Below, in pieces: positions 1-8,627 of a stretch of DNA of 16,690 bases. Under the pieces are notes generated by a model that saw only the letters and a list, made by a program, of their open reading frames with translations, was not told the origin of the DNA and ran no database searches. Origin of the DNA: DUAL01 sp036012565 (lineage in GTDB: Bacteria; Bacteroidota; Bacteroidia; Flavobacteriales; BACL11); the NCBI GenBank assembly GCA_036012565.1, contig DASCPP010000049.1, positions 1 through 16,690 of the forward strand, written 5' to 3'. Made by a program: the position numbers and the translations under genes. Positions within the stretch are counted from its first letter, which is position 1. Each line of letters opens with the position of its first letter.

Positions 1-1
1 A

Positions 2-463
2 AGTATTCGTAGGAATTCACCACTTTGTTTAGATTCAAAAATCCATCATGCAAACCTAATAAATAACATATTAGCAAAAATTGAAGCCAATCATGCAGGG
101 GTTGATGATGCTATAATGCTGGATCTAAATGGTTTTGTAGCTGAAACCAATGCAACTAATATTTTTATGATTAAAAATGGAGTTGTAATTACGCCTTTTC
201 CTAGAGCATGTTTACCAGGAATTACAAGAGGACTTATTATTGAACATTGTATAAATAATAATATTCCAATAATTGAAAAAGATATCTCAGTTACAGAACT
301 ATACAATGCAGATGAAGTATTTACTACAGGAACAATGGGGGAGTTGGTAAGAGTAGCAGAAATTGATAGACGAAAAATAAATAATTCTGGGCAAATGTTT
401 TCTGAATTGCAAGCAATATTTAGAAAACTAACAGAAACAGAAGGAGAATCCTTACCCTTCTAA
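2..463 (+). CDS. Class IV aminotransferase, branched-chain type (C-terminal part)
   Basis: This is the last 153 residues of a PLP-dependent fold-type IV aminotransferase; the reading frame is open to the left edge, so the start lies outside. The internal ATG at 116 is not the start. The visible part begins just before a Lys at 38-40 in the context LDSKIHHANLINN. This aligns with the PLP-binding Lys region of IlvE-type enzymes (KxxxNYLxxLL). It continues with GFVAETNATNIF, matching the conserved Glu-containing cofactor loop (GYxxEgxxxNxF), and with TRGLIIEHC and a FTTGTMGE segment, matching the phosphate-binding and C-terminal parts of the family. The family moves amino groups between branched-chain amino acids (or D-amino acids, or aminodeoxychorismate) and 2-oxoacids in the cytoplasm. 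Exact substrate cannot be told from this half; branched-chain aminotransferase is the best guess. Its stop overlaps the 3' end of the convergent clpC by 12 nt. Confidence 0.85.
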   Translation, partial: SIRRNSPLCLDSKIHHANLINNILAKIEANHAGVDDAIMLDLNGFVAETNATNIFMIKNGVVITPFPRACLPGITRGLIIEHCINNNIPIIEKDISVTELYNADEVFTTGTMGELVRVAEIDRRKINNSGQMFSELQAIFRKLTETEGESLPF

Positions 464-3004
464 TTTATCTTTCTCTGCTTGTTCGGGTTTTTTCTTTTTG
501 GTTTTAGCTATTTTTATAATTAATTCCGTTTCCTGTTTATTCAAACTGATTTTAATAGTATCTCCTTCTTTAAGATTTGAATTGATGATATCTTCTGCCA
601 GTGGATCTTCAATGTATTTCTGTATGGCACGTTTTAATGGTCGTGCTCCAAATTTTTGATCAAATCCTTTTTCCGCAACAAATCCCTTTGCTTTTTCACT
701 AATTGTAATATTATACCCTATACTTTCAATTCGTTTATATAAGCTATCTAATTCGATATCAATAATTTGTTTAATATTATCTATAGTTAAATTATTAAAA
801 ATAATAACATCATCAATTCGATTTAGAAATTCAGGTGCAAAACTTTTCTTCAGTGCATTTTCAATCACACTTTTACTATGTTTATCAGCTCCTTGCTTTT
901 TCGCAGAAGTATTAAAGCCAACGCCTTGTCCAAAATCTTTTAATTGACGAGATCCAATATTTGAAGTCATGATGATAACTGAGTTTTTAAAATCAATTCT
1001 TCTTCCTAAACTATCGGTCATTTGCCCATCATCCAACACTTGCAACAAAAGATTGAATACATCAGGATGTGCCTTTTCAATTTCATCCAATAATATAACA
1101 GAATATGGTTTTCTTCTTATCTTTTCGGTAAGTTGTCCGCCTTCTTCATAACCAACATATCCTGGAGGTGCTCCAACAAGCCGTGAAACTGAGAATTTTT
1201 CCATGTATTCACTCATATCTATTCGGATAAGAGCTTCAGTACTATCAAATAATTCTCTTGATAATTCTTTAGCAAGATGCGTTTTTCCAACCCCTGTTGC
1301 CCCTAAAAAGATAAATGAACCTATTGGTTTGTTTGGATCTTTTAATCCTACTCTGTTTCTTCTTATTGCTTTTACAATTTTCTTTACTGCACCATCTTGG
1401 CCGATTATATGTTTTTTTAACTCGTCACCCATACACACCAATTTATTACTTTCCTGTTCTGCAATTCTCTGAACAGGTATACCTGTCATCATTGCAATTA
1501 CTTCTGCAATATTTTCTTCTGAAACAGTTTCTCGATTACTCTTCAGATTCTTTTCCCAAATATCTTTGGCATGATCTAGTTGAGCAATTAGATTCTTTTC
1601 TTTATCTCTTAATCGACCAGCTTCTTCAAAAGCTTGTTTTTTAATTACTTGTCCTTTTTTCTTTTTTATTAATTCTAATTTTTCTTCCAGATGAAGAATA
1701 TTTTCAGGAACCCTTATGTTTGTAACATGAACTCTGGAACCAGCTTCATCAAGGGCATCAATTGCTTTGTCTGGCAAAAATCTATCGTTCATATATCTGT
1801 CGGTAAGCAATACACAAGCTTTAATGGCGTCATCAGTATAAGAAACATTATGATGCTCCTCATATCTTTCTTTAATGTTTTGTAAAATTTCAATAGTTTC
1901 ATCAATGGTAGTTGGTTCCACCATTATCTTCTGAAATCTTCTTTCTAATGCCCCATCTTTTTCAATATGCTGCCGGTATTCATCAAGTGTAGTTGCGCCA
2001 ATGCATTGCAGTTCTCCTCTAGCCAAAGCGGGTTTGAACATATTAGATGCATCCAATGAGCCAGAGGCTCCACCAGCACCAACAAGGGTGTGGATTTCAT
2101 CAATAAACAAAATAACATCCGGATTCTTTTCGAGCTCATTAATTACAGCTTTCATTCTTTCTTCAAATTGTCCCCTGTATTTTGTGCCAGCAACAAGTGC
2201 AGCTAGGTCAAGCATAATAATTCTTTTGTTAAACAGAACTCTGGAAATTTTTTTGTTTACAATCCTTAAGGCAAGCCCCTCTGCAATAGCTGATTTACCA
2301 ACTCCTGGCTCCCCAATTAGTATAGGGTTGTTTTTTTTTCTTCTACTTAAAATTTGAGAAACTCTTTCTATTTCTTTTTGTCTGCCAACTATTGGGTCCA
2401 ATACTCCTTCTATTGCTGATTTTGTTAAATCTCGACCAAAATTATCTAAAACAGGAGTGGATGATTTACTGCTTCCTGTTGGTTTTTTGACATCTTCTTT
2501 TTGCTCAAAAATATCGTCATCATCCTCATCTAATGGGCTATCCAATTCTGCCAATAAATCATCATAAAGTTCTAAATATTCGTCAAGCACTATATCATAG
2601 TTTATCTGGAAATGTTTTAATGTGGTGCTTATCATATTGTTTTTATCAAGTAAAATAGAAAGTAGCACATGAATTGTTTTTATTTCGTCCGACTTTAGCT
2701 TTTTTCTTTCCAAAATAGATTTTTTAAGAGCCCTCTCAGTTTGGCTTTTAAATTGTATTTTTTCCTCATCTACTATTTTAGATTTCGTTTTGTTTGCAGA
2801 AATAATGGTATTTTCAATTACTTTTCTCAAATCATTAATATCCAACCCTAAGCTTTTTAATACGGTTATGGCCGTGCCACTTCCATCTCTGATGATTCCT
2901 AAAAGCAAATGTTCTGTGCCAATTGTATCATGTCCTAGGCGTAAAGCCTCTTCTTTTACATAGGTAAAAACCTCCTTCATTCTGCTTGAAAATTCAGTAT
3001 TCAT
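452..3004 (-). CDS. clpC: ClpC, AAA+ ATPase subunit of Clp protease
   Basis: An 850-residue Hsp100 unfoldase that threads substrates into the ClpP peptidase in the cytoplasm. Domain order: double Clp_N repeat (about 1-150, with the GTEHLLLGIIRD signature near 29-40); an acidic linker (about 155-172); AAA D1 with Walker A GEPGVGKS (231-238), Walker B ILFIDE (298-303) and pore loop KYRG (275-278). Next comes a coiled-coil middle domain with a UVR-like stretch EEAGRLRDKEK (460-470), which marks ClpC rather than ClpA or ClpB. D2 has Walker A GATGVGKT (568-575), Walker B VILLDE (636-641) and pore loop GYVG (615-618). A VGF tripeptide (695-697) sits where the ClpP-docking loop is expected, so it should work with ClpP. 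The ATG at 3004 gives the full Clp_N start. No mcsA, mcsB or ctsR neighbours are visible. It diverges from gyrA, and its 3' end overlaps the convergent aminotransferase. Confidence 0.97.
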   Translation of the reverse strand: MNTEFSSRMKEVFTYVKEEALRLGHDTIGTEHLLLGIIRDGSGTAITVLKSLGLDINDLRKVIENTIISANKTKSKIVDEEKIQFKSQTERALKKSILERKKLKSDEIKTIHVLLSILLDKNNMISTTLKHFQINYDIVLDEYLELYDDLLAELDSPLDEDDDDIFEQKEDVKKPTGSSKSSTPVLDNFGRDLTKSAIEGVLDPIVGRQKEIERVSQILSRRKKNNPILIGEPGVGKSAIAEGLALRIVNKKISRVLFNKRIIMLDLAALVAGTKYRGQFEERMKAVINELEKNPDVILFIDEIHTLVGAGGASGSLDASNMFKPALARGELQCIGATTLDEYRQHIEKDGALERRFQKIMVEPTTIDETIEILQNIKERYEEHHNVSYTDDAIKACVLLTDRYMNDRFLPDKAIDALDEAGSRVHVTNIRVPENILHLEEKLELIKKKKGQVIKKQAFEEAGRLRDKEKNLIAQLDHAKDIWEKNLKSNRETVSEENIAEVIAMMTGIPVQRIAEQESNKLVCMGDELKKHIIGQDGAVKKIVKAIRRNRVGLKDPNKPIGSFIFLGATGVGKTHLAKELSRELFDSTEALIRIDMSEYMEKFSVSRLVGAPPGYVGYEEGGQLTEKIRRKPYSVILLDEIEKAHPDVFNLLLQVLDDGQMTDSLGRRIDFKNSVIIMTSNIGSRQLKDFGQGVGFNTSAKKQGADKHSKSVIENALKKSFAPEFLNRIDDVIIFNNLTIDNIKQIIDIELDSLYKRIESIGYNITISEKAKGFVAEKGFDQKFGARPLKRAIQKYIEDPLAEDIINSNLKEGDTIKISLNKQETELIIKIAKTKKKKPEQAEKDKLEG

Positions 3005-3204
3005 ATCTCAATTTTTAATTTAATAAATAACGCCTTCTTTCATACTGCAATAATTAGAGAAAATACAAGCTATTTTTTCCATTGTCAATCTGTTTTTTTC
3101 AACAAAAAATGTTCATAACTTACAAACGAAATAAAGCACCTTTTCTTATCCTAAAATACGCAAATTTGTTTTCTTTGTTTCCTTAATATAAAACAATCGA
3201 AAAT
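3005..3204. promoter_or_regulatory. Divergent clpC/gyrA promoter region
   Basis: The 200 nt between the two divergent start codons hold no open frame of note and must carry promoters for both genes. The clpC candidate is listed separately. On the plus strand, 3160-3180 has T-rich near matches to the -7 element (for example TTTCTTTG and CAAATTTG) but none exact, so I do not assign the gyrA promoter. No CtsR- or HrcA-like inverted repeat was recognised. Confidence 0.5.
3060..3088 (-). promoter_or_regulatory. Candidate clpC promoter
   Basis: Read on the minus strand, TTGACA (3083-3088) is followed after 17 nt by TATTTT (3060-3065). This is a near-consensus sigma-70-like arrangement that also partly satisfies the Bacteroidota TTG/TAnnTTTG pattern. 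Transcription would begin near 3052, about 50 nt before the clpC ATG. The match is visible; its use is inferred. Confidence 0.45.
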
Positions 3205-5790
3205 ATGCCGCTAGGAGAAAAAATAATCCCGATAAATATAGAGGAAGAAATGAAGTCAAAGTACATTGATTATTCAATGTCAGTTATTGTGTCAAGGGCT
3301 TTACCAGATGTTCGAGATGGATTAAAACCAGTCCACCGTAGGATTTTGTTTGGAATGCACGAATTGGGCGTAAGAGCAAACTCATCTTATAAAAAATCAG
3401 CAAGAATAGTGGGGGAGGTATTGGGGAAGTTTCACCCTCATGGAGATACTGCTGTTTATGATGCTATGGTACGTATGGCTCAAGAATGGAGTATGCGCTA
3501 TATGCTTGTAGATGGACAAGGAAACTTTGGATCTATTGATGGTGATAATCCTGCGGCTATGCGATATACAGAAGCAAGAATGAGAAAGCTATCTGAAGAT
3601 ATGCTTTTAGATATCGATAAAGATACCATTGATTTTACACTTAATTTTGATGATTCTTTAAAAGAGCCAACAGTTCTTCCTTCTAGGCTACCAAACTTAC
3701 TGCTAAATGGTGCTACTGGAATTGCTGTTGGAATGGCTACGAATATGCCTCCACATAATCTTTCTGAAGTTATTGATGGAACATTGGCTTATATTAAAAA
3801 TAGAGGAGAAATTGATATATCAGAATTAATGGAGCATGTAAAAGCACCTGATTTTCCAACTGGCGGCACAATCTATGGTTATGAGGGGGTTCGTTCAGCT
3901 TTTGAAACTGGTAGAGGAAGAGTCGTGGTTAGAGGTAAAGTAAAATTTGAAGAGAAAGGAAACAGAGATAGAATTATTGTTGAAGAAATTCCTTTTATGG
4001 TTAATAAATCAGATTTAATTAAAAAAACGGCTGATTTAGTAAACAGTAAAAAATTAGATGGTATCTCTGATATAAGAGATGAATCAGATAGGAATGGAAT
4101 GCGAATTGTGTATGAGTTAAAAAGAGATGCAATTCCTAATATTGTGCTGAATAAATTGTATAAGTACACTCAATTACAATCCTCATTTAGTGTAAATAAT
4201 ATTGCACTTGTAAAAGGAAGGCCTCAACTTTTAAATTTACTGCAACTAATTCAGCTTTTTGTTTCTCATAGGCATGATGTGCTTTTACGAAAAACTAAAT
4301 ATGAGTTAGAACAGGCAGAAAAAAGAGCACATATCTTGGAAGGATTACTTATTGCATTAGAGAACTTAGATGCGGTAATTAAATTAATTCGCGCTTCCCA
4401 AACACCAGAAGATGCGAAAGGTGGTTTGATGAGTAATTTTGCTTTAACTGAAATTCAAGCAAAAGCAATTTTAGACTTGCGTTTGCAAAAACTAACAGGA
4501 TTAGAGACTGATAAAATCAAAGAAGAGCATCAAGAAATAATGGAAAACATTCAACATTTGAATGCCATATTATCTGATGAGAACTTACGCCTACAGATGC
4601 TTTCTGATGATTTGACTGAAGTAAAAGAAAAATATGGAGATGAAAGAAGAACTAATATTGAATTTTCTTCCTCTGAGGTTAGTATTGAAGATATGATTCC
4701 AAATGAGGAGGTTTTGATTACTATTTCGCATCTGGGTTATATAAAGCGGACTTCACTTTCAGAATATAGAGCGCAGGGCAGAGGAGGTGTTGGAAGTAGA
4801 GGAGCGACTACAAGAGATGAAGATTTTGTAGAAGAAATGTTTATGGCAAACAACCATGATTATATGCTCTTTTTTACTAAAAAAGGTAAATGCTTTTGGA
4901 TGAAAGTTTATGAAATCCCAGAAGGCAGCAAGACTTCAAAAGGACGTGCTATTCAGAATCTGATAAATATTCCATCAGATGACAAAGTCATGGCATTTAT
5001 CAATACTAAAGATTTGAAAGATGAAGAATATATTAACTCCAATTGCATAGTAATGTGTACCAAAAAAGGGAAAATAAAAAAGACATCTCTAGAAGCGTAC
5101 TCCCGACCAAGAACAAATGGAATTAATGCTATTACTATTCGTGAAGGAGATCAGTTATTAGAAGCAAAGATGACTAATGGAAGTTCTCAAATTATGTTGG
5201 CTGGAAAATCAGGTAAAGCCATCCATTTTGAAGAAGAAAAGGTGCGATCAATGGGAAGAACAGCAGCAGGTGTAAGGGGTATCCGACTAAAAGATGATAA
5301 GGATGAGGTAATCGGCATGATTTGTATTAATAATCCTGAATCAAGTGTATTAGTAGTAGCTGAGAATGGATATGGGAAACGCTCTGCAGTTGATGCTTAT
5401 AGAATAACAAATAGGGGAGGAAAGGGTGTAAAAACTATAAATATTACTGAAAAAACAGGAAACCTTATTGCTCTTAAGAATGTTTCAGATGATGAAGATT
5501 TAATGGTAATTAATAAATCAGGTGTAACTATCCGAATTGCAGTAGATACTTTAAGAGAAATGGGAAGAGCAACTCAAGGTGTGAAAATTATCCGATTAAA
5601 AGATGATGACTCTATCGCTTCAGTAGCTAAGGTTAGTAGATTTAAAGCAGAAGAAGTACTTTTAGATGATGAAGGAAATGCAATTAAAACTCCTCAAATT
5701 ACTGAAGGAGAAACTCCATATGAAGAAAATACAGATACTAATGACGAAAACTATAATAATCAAAATGAAAATAATGATGAAGAAAATTAA
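3205..5790 (+). CDS. gyrA: DNA gyrase subunit A
   Basis: An 861-residue GyrA, the DNA breakage-reunion and wrapping subunit that forms A2B2 gyrase with GyrB and introduces negative supercoils. The N-terminal winged-helix/tower part holds the quinolone-resistance region HPHGDTAVYD (77-86) and the catalytic Tyr121 in AAMRYTE. The residues equivalent to E. coli Ser83 and Asp87 are Thr82 and Asp86, which is a normal sensitive-type pair. The C-terminal part (from about 510) shows six beta-pinwheel blades, recognisable by repeated xxKKGKxKxT-like strands. Its first blade carries the GyrA-box as QGRGGVG (524-530) instead of the enterobacterial QRRGGKG. The protein ends in an acidic, Asn/Glu-rich tail of about 30 residues, which overlaps the start of the next gene by 14 nt. 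The ATG at 3205 gives the standard IPINIEEEMKSKYIDYSMSVI start. Topoisomerase IV ParC is an alternative, but length, the GyrA-box and pinwheel favour gyrase. Confidence 0.97.
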   Translation: MPLGEKIIPINIEEEMKSKYIDYSMSVIVSRALPDVRDGLKPVHRRILFGMHELGVRANSSYKKSARIVGEVLGKFHPHGDTAVYDAMVRMAQEWSMRYMLVDGQGNFGSIDGDNPAAMRYTEARMRKLSEDMLLDIDKDTIDFTLNFDDSLKEPTVLPSRLPNLLLNGATGIAVGMATNMPPHNLSEVIDGTLAYIKNRGEIDISELMEHVKAPDFPTGGTIYGYEGVRSAFETGRGRVVVRGKVKFEEKGNRDRIIVEEIPFMVNKSDLIKKTADLVNSKKLDGISDIRDESDRNGMRIVYELKRDAIPNIVLNKLYKYTQLQSSFSVNNIALVKGRPQLLNLLQLIQLFVSHRHDVLLRKTKYELEQAEKRAHILEGLLIALENLDAVIKLIRASQTPEDAKGGLMSNFALTEIQAKAILDLRLQKLTGLETDKIKEEHQEIMENIQHLNAILSDENLRLQMLSDDLTEVKEKYGDERRTNIEFSSSEVSIEDMIPNEEVLITISHLGYIKRTSLSEYRAQGRGGVGSRGATTRDEDFVEEMFMANNHDYMLFFTKKGKCFWMKVYEIPEGSKTSKGRAIQNLINIPSDDKVMAFINTKDLKDEEYINSNCIVMCTKKGKIKKTSLEAYSRPRTNGINAITIREGDQLLEAKMTNGSSQIMLAGKSGKAIHFEEEKVRSMGRTAAGVRGIRLKDDKDEVIGMICINNPESSVLVVAENGYGKRSAVDAYRITNRGGKGVKTINITEKTGNLIALKNVSDDEDLMVINKSGVTIRIAVDTLREMGRATQGVKIIRLKDDDSIASVAKVSRFKAEEVLLDDEGNAIKTPQITEGETPYEENTDTNDENYNNQNENNDEEN

Positions 5791-8623
5791 TTTTTTTATA
5801 GGATTTATCCTGTTAGCAACAACTCTAGTAGCTCAGGATATTACTGAAACTACTTTGGTAAATTCGGTAAGTACAAATCCTATTGATATTGCTTATGAAA
5901 AATGGGAGTTACCAAATGGTTTGAAAGTATTAATCCATGAAGATCATTCAGATCCTATAGTACACGTACATGTAACATATCATGTTGGCTCAAATAGAGA
6001 AACTGCAGGTAAATCTGGTTTTGCACACTTCTTTGAGCACATGATGTTTCAAGGATCAGAACATGTAGAGGATGAAAGAGCTCCTAAGATTATAGCAGAG
6101 GCTGGGGGGCAGTTAAATGGTAATACTTCTTATGATAGAACTGTTTATCTCCAAACTGTGCCTAGTAATTATTTAGAAACAATTCTTTGGTTAGAGGCTG
6201 ATAGAATGGGATTTCTGCCTAATGCAGTGACTCAAGAAAAGTTTGAAAATCAAAGAGATGCCGTAACAAATGAAAAATATCAGAACCAAATAAACCAACC
6301 TTACGGCATGAGTTATGAGATTTTAGGACAGACATTGTATCCGCCATCTCACCCATATAATTGGCCAGTGATTGGTTATGTAGATGATTTAGATAGAGCT
6401 ACTCTAGATGATCTTAGAAACTTCTTTCTAAGATGGTACGGACCAAATAATGCTATTTTAACTATTTCTGGAGATGTAACTTCAAGCCAAGTAATACCTC
6501 TTGTAGAAAAATATTTTGGATCAATCAAGCGTGGACCAGAAGTAAGAAGGCAGAGAGTGAATGTTCCTAGGCTTTCTTCTGATATATATACGGGCTATAC
6601 AGATAATGTTTATTTGCCTCTGACTGATATGGTTTTTCCTACTGTTCCTAACTATCATAAAGATGAAGCTCCACTTGATCTGCTTGCTGCATTAATGGGA
6701 GATGGAAAGAAATCTATTTTTTACAAGAATTTTGTTAAATCGGAGAAAGCAATGCAAGCAGGTGTTAGTCATCCTTGTAGAGAAATTGCAGGTGAATTTC
6801 ATTTTACCGTGCTCTCTTTTCCAGATTGGCAAGAGGATATAGGAATATATTTTAATAATATTGAAGCGGATATTAGAAATACAATTGCAGAGTGGGAAGA
6901 AAAAGGTTTTAGTGATGAAGATCTAGCTATGGTAAAAACAGAAATGGAATCACAAAGTATTAATATGAAGAGCTCTATCTCATCAAAGGCTAGCATGATA
7001 TCGTCTTGGGAATGGTTGGGTAGGGGTAAATATAATATATCTTCTGAGCTAGAAAGATATAATAGTGTTACTAGAGGTGATGTGATGCGAGTATTTAATA
7101 AATATATCAAAAATAGAAAAGCAGTTATTAGTACCGTAAGGCCAAAGAGTCCTTTTGTAGAGAAGTTAGATTCATTAATATCTGTTAACCCTAATATTAG
7201 TTTGATATTAAAAGAAGATCCGCAATATGTAGGTTTAGAGTATAATAGACCTAAAGATTCTTTTGATAGAAATATCCAACCTAAAGCAGCTCCAGCTAAA
7301 GCGCCTGTAGTACCGGATTACTATAAAGAAACCTTTGAAAATGGTCTTAAGATAATAGGTACTCAATCATCTGAGCTTCCTAAAGTATATATGCGTTTAA
7401 GAATTGATGGCGGAGGACTATTGGTCGATAAGAAATTTACTGGTTTAGCTCAATTGACTGCAGACATGATGAGTGAAAGTACAAGTAAATATACATCTGA
7501 AGAAATTAGTGTTGAACTGCAAAAATTAGGAAGTTCAGTTTCATTCTCTGCTGATGAAGATGGAACTATAATGTATATTGAGTCATTAACTAAGAATATA
7601 GATGCTACACTAGCAATAGCTGAAGAAAAATTACTTAGACCCGCATTTAATAAAGATGATTTTAAAAGAGTAAAGAAGCAAACCGTAGAAGGAATGGAAG
7701 CAACAAAGAAGAATGCTCAATATTTAGGATTTACTTATTTTAGAAATCAAGTGTTTGGTGAAACCCCATTTGGTAGAGTGACTACTGAAAAATCAATTAA
7801 AAAGATTAAGTTGTCAGATATTCAAGCATATTATAATAATTACTCTCCTTCCGTTAGCTCATTAGTAGTAGTAGGAGATATTGATAGAAATACATTGCTC
7901 TCTAAGATAGATTTTCTTAAAAGATGGGGGTCTAAGAAAGTTGAGATTCCTTCTGAATTTGATTTCCCCGCTATTAATGAGACTCAGATTTATTTATTAG
8001 ATAAAGAGGGAGCTTCTCAATCATTTATTATAATGGGTCATTTAGCAGATAAATATGATGTTGATGGAGATCATTTTAAGTCTCAAATAATGAATTATCC
8101 ATTAGGAGGAGGGATGAGTGGTCGATTCTTTTTAAGTCTTAGAGAAGATAAAGGGTGGACTTATGGAGCTAATTCTTTTTTCTCAGCATCAGACAAGATG
8201 GGGGCTTTTGCAATGTTCTCTAGTGTAAAAACAGAAGCGACAGATAGTGCTTTAGTAGAAATATTTAAGGAGTTTAATTCATATACCTCTACTGGAATTA
8301 CAGAAAAAGAGTTAAAATTTACAAAAGATGCATTCCTTGGAGGTGAGGCATTAAAATATGAGACATCAGGTCAGAAACTAGGATTTTTAAATAGAATCTT
8401 AACTTATGATTTAGATAAAAGTTATCTTGATAAACAGGCATATATCTTAAATTCTATAACAAAATCTGAAGTTGATGTTATAGCTAAAGCAAAGATTCAT
8501 CCAGATAAAATGGCTATTGTGATTGTAGGAAATAAATATCTTATTAAAGAGAAATTAGAAAACCTTAAGTCATCAAAAGATGGAATGAAATATAATTTTA
8601 AAATAAATGAAATTAAATACTAA
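5777..8623 (+). CDS. Exported two-domain M16 family zinc metallopeptidase
   Basis: I chose the ATG at 5777 (948 residues) because it places a signal peptide at the N-terminus (MKKIN, a hydrophobic FFIGFILLATTL core, then VAQ). Upstream in-frame starts lie inside gyrA and would add a charged non-signal leader. The first M16 half carries the inverted zinc motif HFFEH (His84, Glu87, His88) and the distal Glu166 in TNEKYQN, 79 residues after Glu87. It therefore looks catalytically complete. After a Pro/Ala-rich linker (about 502-515), a second M16 half lacks HxxEH but keeps the Arg789...Tyr796 pair in LREDKGWTYG, as in the inactive partner domain of M16 peptidases. The family degrades peptides and small proteins inside a closed clamshell; here it would act in the periplasm or on a lipid-free exported protein. 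It overlaps the gyrA end by 14 nt and precedes the TPR gene by 4 nt, suggesting co-transcription. The substrate is unknown. Confidence 0.93.
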   Translation: MKKINFFIGFILLATTLVAQDITETTLVNSVSTNPIDIAYEKWELPNGLKVLIHEDHSDPIVHVHVTYHVGSNRETAGKSGFAHFFEHMMFQGSEHVEDERAPKIIAEAGGQLNGNTSYDRTVYLQTVPSNYLETILWLEADRMGFLPNAVTQEKFENQRDAVTNEKYQNQINQPYGMSYEILGQTLYPPSHPYNWPVIGYVDDLDRATLDDLRNFFLRWYGPNNAILTISGDVTSSQVIPLVEKYFGSIKRGPEVRRQRVNVPRLSSDIYTGYTDNVYLPLTDMVFPTVPNYHKDEAPLDLLAALMGDGKKSIFYKNFVKSEKAMQAGVSHPCREIAGEFHFTVLSFPDWQEDIGIYFNNIEADIRNTIAEWEEKGFSDEDLAMVKTEMESQSINMKSSISSKASMISSWEWLGRGKYNISSELERYNSVTRGDVMRVFNKYIKNRKAVISTVRPKSPFVEKLDSLISVNPNISLILKEDPQYVGLEYNRPKDSFDRNIQPKAAPAKAPVVPDYYKETFENGLKIIGTQSSELPKVYMRLRIDGGGLLVDKKFTGLAQLTADMMSESTSKYTSEEISVELQKLGSSVSFSADEDGTIMYIESLTKNIDATLAIAEEKLLRPAFNKDDFKRVKKQTVEGMEATKKNAQYLGFTYFRNQVFGETPFGRVTTEKSIKKIKLSDIQAYYNNYSPSVSSLVVVGDIDRNTLLSKIDFLKRWGSKKVEIPSEFDFPAINETQIYLLDKEGASQSFIIMGHLADKYDVDGDHFKSQIMNYPLGGGMSGRFFLSLREDKGWTYGANSFFSASDKMGAFAMFSSVKTEATDSALVEIFKEFNSYTSTGITEKELKFTKDAFLGGEALKYETSGQKLGFLNRILTYDLDKSYLDKQAYILNSITKSEVDVIAKAKIHPDKMAIVIVGNKYLIKEKLENLKSSKDGMKYNFKINEIKY

Positions 8624-8627
8624 AATT

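Noticed and set aside
2001..2357. 118-codon plus-strand open frame inside clpC (also others at 1203-1644)
   Set aside because: Antisense to the conserved AAA D1 and D2 regions, with Ser/Leu-rich translations typical of shadow frames.
3433..3462. Thr at the GyrA position equivalent to E. coli Ser83 as a quinolone-resistance mutation
   Set aside because: Thr is a normal residue here in many bacteria and the Asp87 equivalent is intact, so there is no basis for a resistance call.
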